A DNA stretch of 64,000 nt from Bacteroidota bacterium (GCA_018267655.1 JAFDYB010000093.1:33422-97421); one strand, 5' to 3'; shown: positions 1 through 9,496, counted from the first letter of the stretch. Notes: generated by a model not told the origin, from the letters alone. Program-made: numbers and translations.

Positions 1-839
1 AAAAAAATGTAGATGATACGTATAAAAATGAAGCAAATTACCGAATTAAAATTCAGAAGCTTGAAGACTATCGGCAAAAGCGCGACACAATTATTGAATT
101 TATACATAAAACAGAAGATATTATTTTTGAAGCCCGCCAATTGTTTGCATTCACAAACGACCCGGAGCTGTATGGAATAGTAAGCTCATTAAAAATAGGA
201 CTTATTGAAAACTTAGATTTCTTAATTGAAATACAAACCGATATTACAGATTACATTAATAAAATTCAGTTTCAGATAGATATTTATTTAAAAGCGCAAC
301 AATTAAAAGAAATTAAAGACCATGGCTTGTTGCACTATCAAACAAATTTTAAAGAAGTGGTAAATGCAATAAGTCCTATAAAATTTAATGCCATAAAAGG
401 ACCACGCACCAAAGTAGCCGTTGAGTTTTTATTTACAGATGCCGGACACATACTTTGCAAAAAAGTAGCAGACAAATACAAACTGTCGCGCTTATCGTTT
501 AGAGGAATTGCAGGAAAATTACCAACTAATTTTAAAGACCAATTAATTGACAGGCAAATAAAATTAGATGTTGAAAAACTAGTAGAACGATTTTTGCACC
601 AAACAAAACACAATTTATTTGAATATTTAATTGAGTACAAGTTTCCAAAAGATTTAGGCGAGGTTTCTTTTGAAGACCGGCTTTCAATTTTTGTTGAAAT
701 AGCAATGGAATATCAAAACCAATTAGACTTTAAATATCGCTTAAACTACTTTGACTATCAAGATAAAAACAATAATAAAAAACGTTTAGGTTATACATTA
801 ATCCTACCAATAGAAAAAAAACAGAAAATTAAAGTTTAA
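1..839 (+). CDS. MksF/JetA-like kleisin subunit, 5' end outside window
   Basis: The frame is open from base 3, before any start codon, to the stop at 837-839, so the N-terminal part lies outside the window. The visible 278 or so residues are charged and mostly helical, with a basic C-terminal tail. I recognise it by position: it is followed 9 bp later by an MksE-like protein and then by an SMC-like ATPase, the order of mukF-mukE-mukB and jetA-jetB-jetC. A kleisin would bridge the ATPase heads of the complex on DNA. The TTG at 141 is not a convincing start because coding sequence continues upstream. The family call is inferred from context; the sequence alone shows no unmistakable motif. Confidence 0.6.
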   Translation, partial: KNVDDTYKNEANYRIKIQKLEDYRQKRDTIIEFIHKTEDIIFEARQLFAFTNDPELYGIVSSLKIGLIENLDFLIEIQTDITDYINKIQFQIDIYLKAQQLKEIKDHGLLHYQTNFKEVVNAISPIKFNAIKGPRTKVAVEFLFTDAGHILCKKVADKYKLSRLSFRGIAGKLPTNFKDQLIDRQIKLDVEKLVERFLHQTKHNLFEYLIEYKFPKDLGEVSFEDRLSIFVEIAMEYQNQLDFKYRLNYFDYQDKNNNKKRLGYTLILPIEKKQKIKV

Positions 840-848
840 AAAATAAAT

Positions 849-1457
849 ATGAACGAAATAGATTATAATTTACCAAAACAAACACACGATATTTTTTCGG
901 TGATGGCGCGCGGACATTTTATTAGCAGCAATGGCACAAAAGATAATATGGCAAAGTTGTATGATATAATAAACAGTCCTGAAAATTTTGACAGATTACA
1001 AGCATATTTTAATGTTATTAGATATAACATTGAGCGCGGAAATAACTACTTTTATTTTTCGCGAATAAACGAAGCCAATAGCATTATTGAACAAAAGCTC
1101 GAAACCTTTGAGCGCTACATAGATATTGTAGATTTATTTGCAAGCATGGATAATAAAATTACAATAGGCTCGCGTTTTCGCCCAAGTGAAATAGCTGAGG
1201 AGTGTAACGCCAATGTTCGTTTAAAACAAAAATTACAAAAAATTCCTATTTACCGCAGCGAAACATTACTTAATAAGGTACGCGATATTTGCAATATGAT
1301 GTCTCGCGATTCGTTTTTAGAATTAGAAGATGAAGAGAGCGAAAACTATAAAGTACTAGATGCCTATACATATTTATTAGATGTAATTAATGCCATTAGC
1401 ATATACGAAGCAAAAGATGGCATTGATGAAAATAGCAGCGGATTAATTTTAAATTAA
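849..1457 (+). CDS. MksE/JetB-like condensin subunit
   Basis: A 202-residue acidic protein of the size usual for MukE/MksE/JetB. The N-terminus has a motif of the type F-x-x-M-x-R-G-H-F-I (residues 16-25), which resembles the start of MksE winged-helix proteins. It starts 9 bp after the kleisin-like gene and ends 26 bp before the SMC-like gene, so the three are probably co-transcribed. In this family the subunit binds the kleisin and modulates DNA loading by the SMC ATPase. The call rests on length, N-terminal motif and operon context. Confidence 0.65.
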   Translation: MNEIDYNLPKQTHDIFSVMARGHFISSNGTKDNMAKLYDIINSPENFDRLQAYFNVIRYNIERGNNYFYFSRINEANSIIEQKLETFERYIDIVDLFASMDNKITIGSRFRPSEIAEECNANVRLKQKLQKIPIYRSETLLNKVRDICNMMSRDSFLELEDEESENYKVLDAYTYLLDVINAISIYEAKDGIDENSSGLILN

Positions 1458-1483
1458 AAATTAGAAAAGAAAACCAAATTAAA

Positions 1484-4400
1484 ATGGAAAACGTAAGAAT
1501 ACTTAATAGAATTGTTGAAATAAATATTGCAAGTGTAAAATATGCAGATATCGAATTATGCGGAAACACTTGTTTTGTGGGAACAAATAATTTTGGTAAA
1601 ACATCGTTACAACGCGCAATTTTATTTTTTTATAGCGCTAATAGTAGGGGTTTAGGAATATCGTCCTCTCAAAAAACATTTGAAGAGCATTATTTTAGAT
1701 ATGAAAACTCCTACTTAATATATGAAGTATCAACTGACGAAAAGCCATTTTTTGTAATTGTTTATCGCCATAATAAATTAGTATTTCGTTTTGTAGATGC
1801 CCCGTATAACCCCGATTTTTTTCTAAATGCAAATGATGAGGCAATGAAAATAAAAGAAATTGTTTCAAACATTGAAAAAAGAGGTATCTACATATCCAAT
1901 CAAATCGACACCTTTGAACGATATAGAAACATTATTTATGGTACCGAAACCGACAAACAACTTTCTAAATTTCATTTACTAAAAGGAAATGAAAAATACA
2001 GTAACATTCCAAAATCAATTACTAACGTGTTTTTATCTTCTAAAAGTAGTATTGATTCACGTTTTATAAAAGATTTTATAGCTAACTCATTAACCAGTGA
2101 AAGCAGCAGTATTAAGCTAGACCAAGTGGAGCGCCAGTTACGTCAGTTTAATGAAAAATATACAGATATAGAAATTTTTATAAAAAAAGATACTCAGCAA
2201 TTGATAGAAATGATTGATACAAAATACGATCAAGTTCAAATGCTAAAAGGATCACAAATAGAACTAGCCGAAAAACTGGGCGCATGTTTAAGATTTGCCG
2301 AAACCCAAAACGAAAGTATTAGAGAAGCCGCTAAGAAAAAAGAAGAAGAGTTAGAACAACTCGATAATACACACGAAGAGCAAACACTGCACATACAAGA
2401 AAAACAAAATAATTTACGCGAAGAAATTGGATTTTACGATAGAACAATTAGAGATGCCAACAAAAAATTAAAAGAATATAAAGAAAAGCAAATTGATAAC
2501 GCCGTTGAAAAAAACGCAGAGCGAGAAAAATTACAGGTTGAATTTAATATGGCGCGCAGAGAGTATGAAAGTCTTACCAGCAACGTGTCGAGCATCGAGT
2601 TAAAATACTCTTCGTTAATAGAGCAATTGCGAAACGATAAAGCAGCGTATATTAATAAGGTAAATTCAAATATTGTAAACCTATCTAACCACTATAGCGA
2701 ATTACTTTTACTCCAAAAAAACGATTTTAATAAACGTGAAAACGAACTTAAAAATCGTCGAGATGAGGCATTGGCAGCTGTAAATTCAGATATAACATTT
2801 AAACAAATTGAGTTTAATGAATTAAAAAGCGAAGAAAAAGTAATTAAAAATACTCGCTTTTATGAGCAAGAGGTTAAAATTTTAGAAACAGAATTAAACG
2901 AACTAAGAGCAATTTCGTACAAAAATAAAAGCGAAAGAGCAATAAAGCAAAATTTAATTCAAACCATACAGCGCGAGTGGGAAAACGCAGAAGGCAAATT
3001 AAAATTAGCCTTATCAACTAAAATAAATCAATCAAATAACGAAATTATTTCGTTAAAAAATGAAATAAAAGAAATTGAATCAAAGCTAAATGTACAAGCC
3101 GATGCACTTTATGGGTATCTTGAAAAAAATGTAAAAAACTGGCAAGGAACAATTGGTAAAGTAGTTAATGAAAAACTGCTTTTTCGCAATGATTTAAAGC
3201 CAGAGCAAATTGAAGCCACATCAAATACCCTTTATGGAATTAGCTTGCAATTAGATAATGTTGAAGTTGTATCAAAAAGTATTGAAGAGTATCAATTTGA
3301 AAAAAATGAACGCTTAGCTTCAATCAAAGATCTTGAAGAAACCCTTAATCAATTCCAAATATCAAACAATGATGAAAAATTATTGGCCGCTGATAAGTAC
3401 GGAAAACAATTAGGCGAATTAAAAGAAGATGTTAAAGTTCTTTCATATTCATTAGAATTAGCAGAAAAACGAGAGCAAAAATTACAATTAGAGTTAGACG
3501 AATGGAAACAAAAGGCATCTGAAGAAATTGAACAATCTTTAATCGGAAATAAACAAAGAATAAATATTTTAGAGGAAGAGTTAGCTATTCTTAATAAAAA
3601 GAAAAATTTAACCATAAATGATTACGATCAACAATTAGATAAAATAAAAATTTTTAATACAGATAGGTTAGCTGACTTAAAAGACAGGCAAGATACTGAA
3701 ATGAGTGAATTGGAGGTTGAGAAAAAAAATACGGTTAAAGAATACGAGGACAGAGAAAATGAGATGAGTAAAGAGAAAGAAACCAACTTTAAAAGTAAAG
3801 GTGTTGATTCAAAACAGTTAAAAATAGTTGAAGATAAAATGCGCGAACTACAAGATGCCTTAAAGGAAATTGAACAATATGCCCAACTTGTAAGCGATTA
3901 TTTTAAAGATAAGCGCGAAACCTTTGATAAACTACCCGATTTAATTCAAAAAAAAGAAGATTTTGTAAAACAAAATAACGAATTAGCCTCTTTACTTGAA
4001 GAAAATAGCCGCAAATTTAATTTAAAGCGCATGGAGTTGAATAAGCAAAAACGCGCATTTGACGAGGAGTTAATTGAATTTAATAATGGTGTAAGATTTT
4101 ATACAGGAAACTTTAGAGAAACTCCAGTGTATAATCGCTATGCCGAAATTATTGAGCGTGCTGAACCTAAGAGAACTAATTTTAATATTATTGATTTATG
4201 CTCTCAAATGTTAAAAAATGATTCGCACTTTAATGATGAATACACTTCATTTCAACGCTTTGTAAATGAATTTGCCGGCAAATTCAGAATTGATAATCAC
4301 TTTAATTTTATAATTAGAAACGATGCTACACAAGGGGAATACGAACGCTTTGCTCAAAATTTACGCTCGTTTTTAAATGAAAATAAAATTGATTTTAGCG

Positions 4401-5167
4401 TTGCCGAAACAGCCACTCAAATTGGTTTGGTTACTGATAGTATAGCCAGTAAAGTAAAAGAATTAAGCGGGCAAAAAGATAAAATAAATCATATTATTAC
4501 CTTAATTGCCGAAGATTTTAAAAAAGCTGAATTTGAAGAGAGCAAATTAATTGAATTTATAAAAATAAAAATTGAAGAATCTGATAATAAAGTATATCGT
4601 TTGCTTAAAAAAATTGAAGAGTTTAGAGAAGAACACGGCTTGGTTTACAATGAAGGTTTATTTAATACTGATTTTGCAACTATTTCAAAAAGAGAAATTA
4701 GTCAGCGCGCCGTTAAATTGCTCGATCAACTGCGCATAGCTATTAAAGAGCAAGAACAAGAGGAGATTAGACTTCAGGATTTATTTGAACTTAAATTTAA
4801 CATTAAAGAAGGTATGAATGAAACCGGTTGGACTCACAAGATTGATAGCATTGGTAGTACCGGCACAGATATTTTGGTAAAAGCAATTATTTATATTACG
4901 CTTTTGCACGTATTTATAAAAGAGAGCAGTCACCGCAGTAGCAAAGACTTTAAGGTACACTGTATAATTGATGAAGTAGGACAAATTAGCGCACATTATT
5001 TAAAAGAATTGTTGAAGTTCGCCAAAAATAGAAATATTATGATGATTAATGGTTTACCAAATAAATCCGGTTTGGAAAGTCATTACAAATTCACATACCA
5101 ATTTAGACGCGAAGAAAATAATAATGTTCGTATTTTCCCAAGTATTGTAACTGAAGTAGAAGCTTAA
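1484..5167 (+). CDS. MksB/JetC-like SMC ATPase
   Basis: A 1227-residue SMC-type ATPase. Residues 33-40 form a Walker A loop (GTNNFGKT). About residues 260-1000 are dominated by heptad-like, Glu/Lys-rich coiled coil. Near the C-terminus a GSTGTD segment is in the place of the ABC signature, and IIDE at about 1161-1164 is the Walker B with its catalytic glutamate. This split-head layout, coiled-coil arms and the small partner genes upstream match MukB/MksB and Wadjet JetC. It would act in the nucleoid as an ATP-driven DNA loop extruder. No Toprim (JetD/MksG) gene follows, so housekeeping condensin and defence roles are both open. Confidence 0.8.
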   Translation: MENVRILNRIVEINIASVKYADIELCGNTCFVGTNNFGKTSLQRAILFFYSANSRGLGISSSQKTFEEHYFRYENSYLIYEVSTDEKPFFVIVYRHNKLVFRFVDAPYNPDFFLNANDEAMKIKEIVSNIEKRGIYISNQIDTFERYRNIIYGTETDKQLSKFHLLKGNEKYSNIPKSITNVFLSSKSSIDSRFIKDFIANSLTSESSSIKLDQVERQLRQFNEKYTDIEIFIKKDTQQLIEMIDTKYDQVQMLKGSQIELAEKLGACLRFAETQNESIREAAKKKEEELEQLDNTHEEQTLHIQEKQNNLREEIGFYDRTIRDANKKLKEYKEKQIDNAVEKNAEREKLQVEFNMARREYESLTSNVSSIELKYSSLIEQLRNDKAAYINKVNSNIVNLSNHYSELLLLQKNDFNKRENELKNRRDEALAAVNSDITFKQIEFNELKSEEKVIKNTRFYEQEVKILETELNELRAISYKNKSERAIKQNLIQTIQREWENAEGKLKLALSTKINQSNNEIISLKNEIKEIESKLNVQADALYGYLEKNVKNWQGTIGKVVNEKLLFRNDLKPEQIEATSNTLYGISLQLDNVEVVSKSIEEYQFEKNERLASIKDLEETLNQFQISNNDEKLLAADKYGKQLGELKEDVKVLSYSLELAEKREQKLQLELDEWKQKASEEIEQSLIGNKQRINILEEELAILNKKKNLTINDYDQQLDKIKIFNTDRLADLKDRQDTEMSELEVEKKNTVKEYEDRENEMSKEKETNFKSKGVDSKQLKIVEDKMRELQDALKEIEQYAQLVSDYFKDKRETFDKLPDLIQKKEDFVKQNNELASLLEENSRKFNLKRMELNKQKRAFDEELIEFNNGVRFYTGNFRETPVYNRYAEIIERAEPKRTNFNIIDLCSQMLKNDSHFNDEYTSFQRFVNEFAGKFRIDNHFNFIIRNDATQGEYERFAQNLRSFLNENKIDFSVAETATQIGLVTDSIASKVKELSGQKDKINHIITLIAEDFKKAEFEESKLIEFIKIKIEESDNKVYRLLKKIEEFREEHGLVYNEGLFNTDFATISKREISQRAVKLLDQLRIAIKEQEQEEIRLQDLFELKFNIKEGMNETGWTHKIDSIGSTGTDILVKAIIYITLLHVFIKESSHRSSKDFKVHCIIDEVGQISAHYLKELLKFAKNRNIMMINGLPNKSGLESHYKFTYQFRREENNNVRIFPSIVTEVEA

Positions 5168-5196
5168 TATTTTTAGCTTTTTAAAAAAAATATAAA

Positions 5197-5723
5197 ATGC
5201 AAAAAATAGCATTTCTGTTGTTATTAATTTTGTTTTTATTTCTTTTAAATCGATGCGCTGAGCGATGGTATATAGTTGAAGAAAACGAATACATCTTTAA
5301 TACAAGCGATTCGTTAATAAAAAAAACGGTTTTAATTTAATTACTGCGTTAAAAGACAGAACTATTTTTGAAAAGCAAATTCAAAAACCAATTTCTTTAA
5401 ATCGTATTTGGGCTATTTACGAATTTGAAGCATTAAGCAATTCTGCCGTTAGCGATGCTTTTGCAAAAGTTGAGAGTTTTTCAGAAAACAACGCTATGTT
5501 TTCTTCTACAAAAAATGGCTTGAAGCATTTAATTGCCGAACCTAATATTTAGTGCAGAATCAGAGATTCTGTAATAATTTTTAATGATAAAAATAACAAA
5601 CTTTCAAAATTTAATGTCTCCATCCATTTGTTAAATCTACCAAAGGAAACGCTAAGTATTCGCAACTTTAATATTTCAATAAAATATTTGGTAAATGGAA
5701 CACTACCATTCTACACGAAATAA
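5197..5723 (+). pseudogene. Broken gene for a small secreted or lipoprotein-like protein
   Basis: An ATG at 5197 opens a 47-codon frame with a hydrophobic leader ending in Leu-Asn-Arg-Cys, lipobox-like, and stops at 5338-5340. Adding one base to the run of eight A's just upstream (about 5319-5326) joins it to a second frame that reads on through an in-frame TAG (5550-5552) to a TAA at 5721-5723. The restored product would be about 175 residues. One frameshift plus one nonsense codon indicates a decayed gene; a sequencing error in the A run cannot be excluded, but it would not explain the TAG. I do not recognise the family. Confidence 0.55.
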
Positions 5724-5736
5724 ACTTACAAAAAAG

Positions 5737-5881
5737 CGGGAGTTGATTTATACCCTAACCGATAGCATTGCCTACCAATTTGGTAGCGAAAGCAACAAAA
5801 AAATTAGAAAAAACATTTGCTAATTGGAAAGGTGATGCAGAGCAAGTAGATGATGTAACGGTAATTGGGGTGAGGGTATAG
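5737..5881 (+). pseudogene. Fossil C-terminus of a SpoIIE/PP2C-type phosphatase
   Basis: Two short frames carry fragments of one known domain end. The first encodes ELIYTLTDSIAYQFGSES, like the 'IYTLTDGxADQFGG' segment of SpoIIE phosphatases. The second encodes FANWKGDAEQVDDVTVIGVR and a stop at 5879-5881, matching the usual 'WKGxxEQVDDVxVIGVRI' ending. In intact proteins some 30-40 residues separate the segments; here they are nearly adjacent and out of frame, so there has been an internal deletion or frameshift. There is no start and no upstream catalytic core. The family recognition is from memory of its conserved ends. Confidence 0.6.
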
Positions 5882-5887
5882 TACAAA

Positions 5888-6322
5888 TCAATATTCTAAT
5901 TTTGTAGAAACAGCAATTCTGTTCCAAAAGTTAATTTGCCCGATTATTAATATTATTTGAGCAATTTGCTTATCGTTGAAATGCTTTTTTGCTTTTTTAT
6001 AGGTAGTGTTTTTAAGCCCTTGTTTTGAAATTAATGTAACCTCCTCCGTAATGGCTAGCACAGTTTTTTCTACATCGCTAAACAAAGGGCTATCTTTCCA
6101 GGCAGATAAAGCGTAAATTTTTTGTTCGCTTTCGCCCGCATTGCGCGCATCAATGGTATGCATATTTAAACAATACGCACATTTATTAATTTGCGAAGCT
6201 CTAATTTTAATTAGCTCGCGCAGTTGCAAACTAAGATCAGACTTTGCTAAATAATTTTCCATTTCAATTAAAATTTTATAAGATGCCGGCTCAAGATTTT
6301 TTATGTTTATTCGTTTTTCCAT
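5888..6322 (-). CDS. AhpD-like carboxymuconolactone decarboxylase family protein
   Basis: A 144-residue protein with the AhpD/CMD signature: Cys48 and Cys51 in a CAYC motif followed by His55, after a short helix rich in R-x-x-I-x-x-R. In this family the cysteine pair and histidine form a redox or peroxidase centre; the physiological substrate here is unknown. Its start lies one base after the stop of the upstream PEP mutase-like gene, so the two are almost certainly one transcript and translationally coupled. The 3' end abuts decayed DNA on the opposite strand. Confidence 0.85.
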   Translation of the reverse strand: MEKRINIKNLEPASYKILIEMENYLAKSDLSLQLRELIKIRASQINKCAYCLNMHTIDARNAGESEQKIYALSAWKDSPLFSDVEKTVLAITEEVTLISKQGLKNTTYKKAKKHFNDKQIAQIILIIGQINFWNRIAVSTKLEY

Positions 6323-6323
6323 A

Positions 6324-7172
6324 TTATTTATTTTTTATTAAGTTGGCTAAGTAATCAGTTGTAACTTCATTATTTACAATTTCGTTTAGTCCATCGTTAT
6401 GTTTTAGTTTTATAGCAAGCTGTTTCATGGCATTCATAGCAATTTTTAAAAAAGAGGGACCTAAACTTACCCTTGCAACGCCGCAGTTTTTAAGTGCTGT
6501 TAAATCAGGAATTCCTGGAATTGTTAAAATATTAATTGGATAATTTAACTCTTTACAAAGTTTTTCAATATGAGTTTGATTTTTTAAAGCGAGCGGGAAA
6601 AAACCACTTGCACCTGCATTTTTATATTCATGTCCACGTAATAAAGCAGCTTTAATTTGTTCTTCGGGCGTAAAATTATCTTTACTAATAAAGGTATCGG
6701 TGCGGGCGTTAATAAAAAAATCTATCTCTTTTTTTTGGGCAATAGTTCTAATTAGTTGAATTTTTCGGCATTGTATTTCAATTGGCACGAGCAATTTTGT
6801 GTCGTTATGCGAATCTTCAATATTTATTCCCACAACACCGGCATCTATCAAATCTGAAATATTTTTTTGCAATTCTTCATCATTACTCGCATACCCTTTT
6901 TCAATATCGGCAGTAACAGGTAGAGAAACGGAAGTTACAATTTTTTTTATTTGAGCAAGATGATTGCTAAATGAAATATTCTCGCCATCTTCAAAAGCGT
7001 TTGTAAAAGCAATTGAGGCGCTGGCAGTAGCTATGGCCTCATAATTTAAACTTTTTAGTAATAATGCTCCTAAGGGTTCCCAAACATTTGGAAGTATTAA
7101 AAGGTTATTTGAGTAATGAAGCTTATTAAACGTTTTTGCATATTGTTGTTGAATAGAACTAACTGTTCTCAT
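6324..7172 (-). CDS. Isocitrate lyase/PEP mutase family protein
   Basis: A 282-residue TIM-barrel enzyme of the PEP mutase/isocitrate lyase superfamily. Visible features are an N-terminal NVWEPLGALL segment, the LPVTADIEKGY strand near residues 85-95 carrying the metal-site acid, and a VGINIEDSH strand with the next conserved acidic group. Members cleave or form C-C or C-P bonds of oxaloacetate-like substrates; the specific reaction cannot be read from this sequence. It is the first gene of a two-gene unit with the AhpD-like protein. The region before its ATG also serves the divergent DUF2024 gene. Confidence 0.85.
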   Translation of the reverse strand: MRTVSSIQQQYAKTFNKLHYSNNLLILPNVWEPLGALLLKSLNYEAIATASASIAFTNAFEDGENISFSNHLAQIKKIVTSVSLPVTADIEKGYASNDEELQKNISDLIDAGVVGINIEDSHNDTKLLVPIEIQCRKIQLIRTIAQKKEIDFFINARTDTFISKDNFTPEEQIKAALLRGHEYKNAGASGFFPLALKNQTHIEKLCKELNYPINILTIPGIPDLTALKNCGVARVSLGPSFLKIAMNAMKQLAIKLKHNDGLNEIVNNEVTTDYLANLIKNK

Positions 7173-7276
7173 AATAATATCAAAAGTATTAAGTTTTATA
7201 ATTCTATAAGTAATAAAAATTCTTTTTTTTGTTTTAGAAATTATTTTGTAACTTTAATTAACTAAAAATAATTAAT

Positions 7277-7540
7277 ATGGAGGTTGCAGTTTGGGATACT
7301 TACGTAACAAAAAAAGATGGAAGGATTATGCATTTTGACATAATAGTGCCCTCTAATGTAAAAGATGAAAACATCATTTATAATTTTGGTAAAGAATATT
7401 TAAAAAGCAAAAACCAAGAGGGGCAAGCTTTAACAGCAAGTGAGTGCAAGTTTTGTCACGTGCAAAGTATAAAACCAAAGCGTGAAGAAGAAATTAAGCA
7501 AAAAGGCTACTCAATTTATGAGATGGAAAATTGCGATTAA
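7277..7540 (+). CDS. DUF2024 family protein
   Basis: An 87-residue protein whose start (MEVAVWDTYV) and central FDIIVPS segment are typical of DUF2024, a small family of unknown function. A C-x-x-C pair lies in CKFCHV at about residues 55-60. It is transcribed alone, divergently from the PEP mutase-like gene. A weak -7 like TAACTTTA lies at 7249-7256 about 20 bp upstream of the ATG. No role is proposed. Confidence 0.8.
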   Translation: MEVAVWDTYVTKKDGRIMHFDIIVPSNVKDENIIYNFGKEYLKSKNQEGQALTASECKFCHVQSIKPKREEEIKQKGYSIYEMENCD

Positions 7541-7567
7541 CTTAGTTTATTTTTTTTGAGTCTGAAG

Positions 7568-8197
7568 CTAAAAAGCGTTTTGTATTTGGTGTATAAAATT
7601 TTTGAGTGATGCAGGCTGTGTTATAAGTACGAACGCTACACCAAATAAAGCGCCCCAAAAATGACTTTCGTGACTAATGCCATCATTGTACTTTCCGCTG
7701 CGTTTTCGTTTAATTAAAAAGAAACTTACGCCCAACAGCAATATCCCTGCAATCCAGCCTTGTAGCGGAAAGAAAAAAAATGAAATTCGACTTACAGGGC
7801 TAATCATAATAAAGGCAAATAAAATAGATGAAATTGCGCCACTTGCACCAAGTGATGAATAGCCCGGGTTATTTTTTTGGCGAAAATACTCAGTAAAAGA
7901 AGCAACATATATGCCCCCGGTATATAAAATTAAATAATAAACCTCACCAAGTTTTTCTCCATACATATATGGGAAGTATTGATTTTCGAGAATAATACCA
8001 AAACTATAAAGCGCAAGCATGTTAAAAATTAAATGAATGTAACTGCCATGTATAAAAGCGTGCGATAAAAAACGATAATGTTCTTTTAAATGATAAATAG
8101 AGTAGGGGTGAAACATGTATTTACGCATTAACTTATCATTATTTAAAGCGAATAGTGAAAAAATAATATTGAGTATTAATAAGGCGTATGTAATCAT
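7568..8197 (-). CDS. Rhomboid family intramembrane serine protease
   Basis: A 209-residue polytopic membrane protein. The catalytic serine sits in GASG (Ser119), and the partner histidine is in SHESHFWGALFG (His179 the likely one). The HLIFNML segment at about 55-61 is the usual transmembrane helix 2 region. Six hydrophobic segments fit the bacterial rhomboid core. Rhomboids cut substrates within or near the inner membrane. It starts 9 bp after the stop of the queuosine precursor transporter gene, so the two probably share a transcript, with no obvious functional link. Confidence 0.9.
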   Translation of the reverse strand: MITYALLILNIIFSLFALNNDKLMRKYMFHPYSIYHLKEHYRFLSHAFIHGSYIHLIFNMLALYSFGIILENQYFPYMYGEKLGEVYYLILYTGGIYVASFTEYFRQKNNPGYSSLGASGAISSILFAFIMISPVSRISFFFFPLQGWIAGILLLGVSFFLIKRKRSGKYNDGISHESHFWGALFGVAFVLITQPASLKNFIHQIQNAF

Positions 8198-8206
8198 ATT
8201 TGTTTT

Positions 8207-8851
8207 TTATTTTAAAAGTTTATTAATTGCGCTATGTCCTACATAAATCAGTGGAGTTAAACAAATAGCAATAAGTAGTTTAAATACGTAACCCCATGCC
8301 GCATTTTGAACAAAATCGTTAAAAGCCCATTTTCCGGGTAAAACAAAGGCAATAAACTGTACCACAAAAGTATCAATTAATTGGCTAATAACAGTGCTAC
8401 CGGTGGCACGTAGCCAAATTAACTTACCATTAGTTAAATTTCTGAAAATCCAAAAAATATACACATCAATCAATTGCGAAAGCAAAAAGGCTATAATGCT
8501 ACCAACTATTATCCATTGGCTTTGCCCAAATACAGTATAAAAGTTTTGATCATTTACAGGACTTATTGAAATAGCCGGAATTTTAATGCCAATGCTAATT
8601 AATATATACATGTAAATAATTAGCCCAATAGTAATGTAAGTTAGTTTTTTAACGCCGGTTTTGCCATAGTGTTCATTAATTAAGTCGGTTAATAAAAAAA
8701 CAAAAGGCCATAAAATTATACCAATGCTTTGAGTAAATATACCAAAAAAAGAAACGAGCTTTCCTCCAATAAGTTCAGCTACAATAGTATTTGTAACAAA
8801 AAAACCTGCTAAAATTAAAAAAACTAAATCACGACGCTTGTTAAAATCCAT
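8207..8851 (-). CDS. Queuosine precursor transporter (YhhQ/QPTR family)
   Basis: A 214-residue membrane protein with six hydrophobic segments and the family hallmark of an early AELIGGKL segment followed by an FLLTDLINEHYGK motif between helices 2 and 3. YhhQ-type proteins import preQ0/preQ1 for queuosine tRNA modification. No preQ1 riboswitch-like structure is evident in the leader. First gene of a pair with the rhomboid protease. The 264-bp space to gcvH holds only AT-rich sequence and promoter-like boxes. Confidence 0.85.
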   Translation of the reverse strand: MDFNKRRDLVFLILAGFFVTNTIVAELIGGKLVSFFGIFTQSIGIILWPFVFLLTDLINEHYGKTGVKKLTYITIGLIIYMYILISIGIKIPAISISPVNDQNFYTVFGQSQWIIVGSIIAFLLSQLIDVYIFWIFRNLTNGKLIWLRATGSTVISQLIDTFVVQFIAFVLPGKWAFNDFVQNAAWGYVFKLLIAICLTPLIYVGHSAINKLLK

Positions 8852-9090
8852 AGTATTAGGTAAATAGAATCAAAAAAAGAATTTATGTCGTTTCAAAATA
8901 TTTTTTGGTTGATTAAAACAAAACTCACCTCAAAGGCAAATGTAGTATTATTTTTGTAAAATAATTACAGAGAATTAACGATTCAACGGCAATGTAATTT
9001 TAAATAAAGGCACCACCACTTTAATATATGGGGGAAGTGAAAAAAAATAATTAGCAAAGGTAGAATTTATTAAAAATTCAATAAAAAATA

Positions 9091-9098
9091 TAAATTTG
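9091..9098 (+). promoter_or_regulatory. Probable gcvH promoter -7 box
   Basis: TAAATTTG matches the Bacteroidota TAnnTTTG -7 element and is followed by GCG, 18 bp before the gcvH ATG. No clear TTG is seen 19-21 bp upstream. Confidence 0.45.
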
Positions 9099-9115
9099 CG
9101 TTTTATTTTAAAAAT

Positions 9116-9496
9116 ATGAATTTTCCGGCAGAATTAAAATACACAAAAGACCACGAGTGGGTTAAAATTGAAGGCGACATTGCTACAATTGGAATTACAG
9201 ACTTTGCACAAAAAGAATTAGGCGATATTGTTTATGTAGATGTAAGTACTATTGGTGAAGATGTTGAAAAAGAAGCTGTTTTTGGTACAGTTGAAGCAGT
9301 TAAAACCGTAAGCGATTTATTTATGCCGCTTTCAGGTAAAGTATTAGAGCTAAACACAGCTATTGACAGTAGCCCGGAATCTGTAAACACAGATCCTTAT
9401 GGCGCCGGTTGGATGATAAAAGTAAAAATTAGCAACCCTTCAGAAGTAGCGTCCTTATTAGATGTAACTGCTTACAAAGCACTTATAGGGGCTTAA
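9116..9496 (+). CDS. gcvH: Glycine cleavage system H protein
   Basis: 126 residues, full length for GcvH. The lipoyl attachment lysine is Lys63 in [16 protein letters not shown], and the N-terminal KDHEWVK segment is typical. The protein carries the aminomethyl group on its lipoyl arm between the P and T proteins of the glycine cleavage complex in the cytoplasm. The other gcv genes are not here, but lipA, which makes the cofactor, is at 33.9 kb. A short perfect palindrome (AGCCTTAAGGCT, 9507-9518) follows the stop and could be a weak terminator, though it precedes the next start by only 5 bp. Confidence 0.95.
   Translation: MNFPAELKYTKDHEWVKIEGDIATIGITDFAQKELGDIVYVDVSTIGEDVEKEAVFGTVEAVKTVSDLFMPLSGKVLELNTAIDSSPESVNTDPYGAGWMIKVKISNPSEVASLLDVTAYKALIGA

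Noticed and set aside
8852..9115. preQ1 riboswitch or tRNA in the gap between the queuosine transporter and gcvH
   Set aside because: No preQ1 aptamer-like loop or tRNA-like TTCGAATC arm could be found; only AT-rich promoter sequence.
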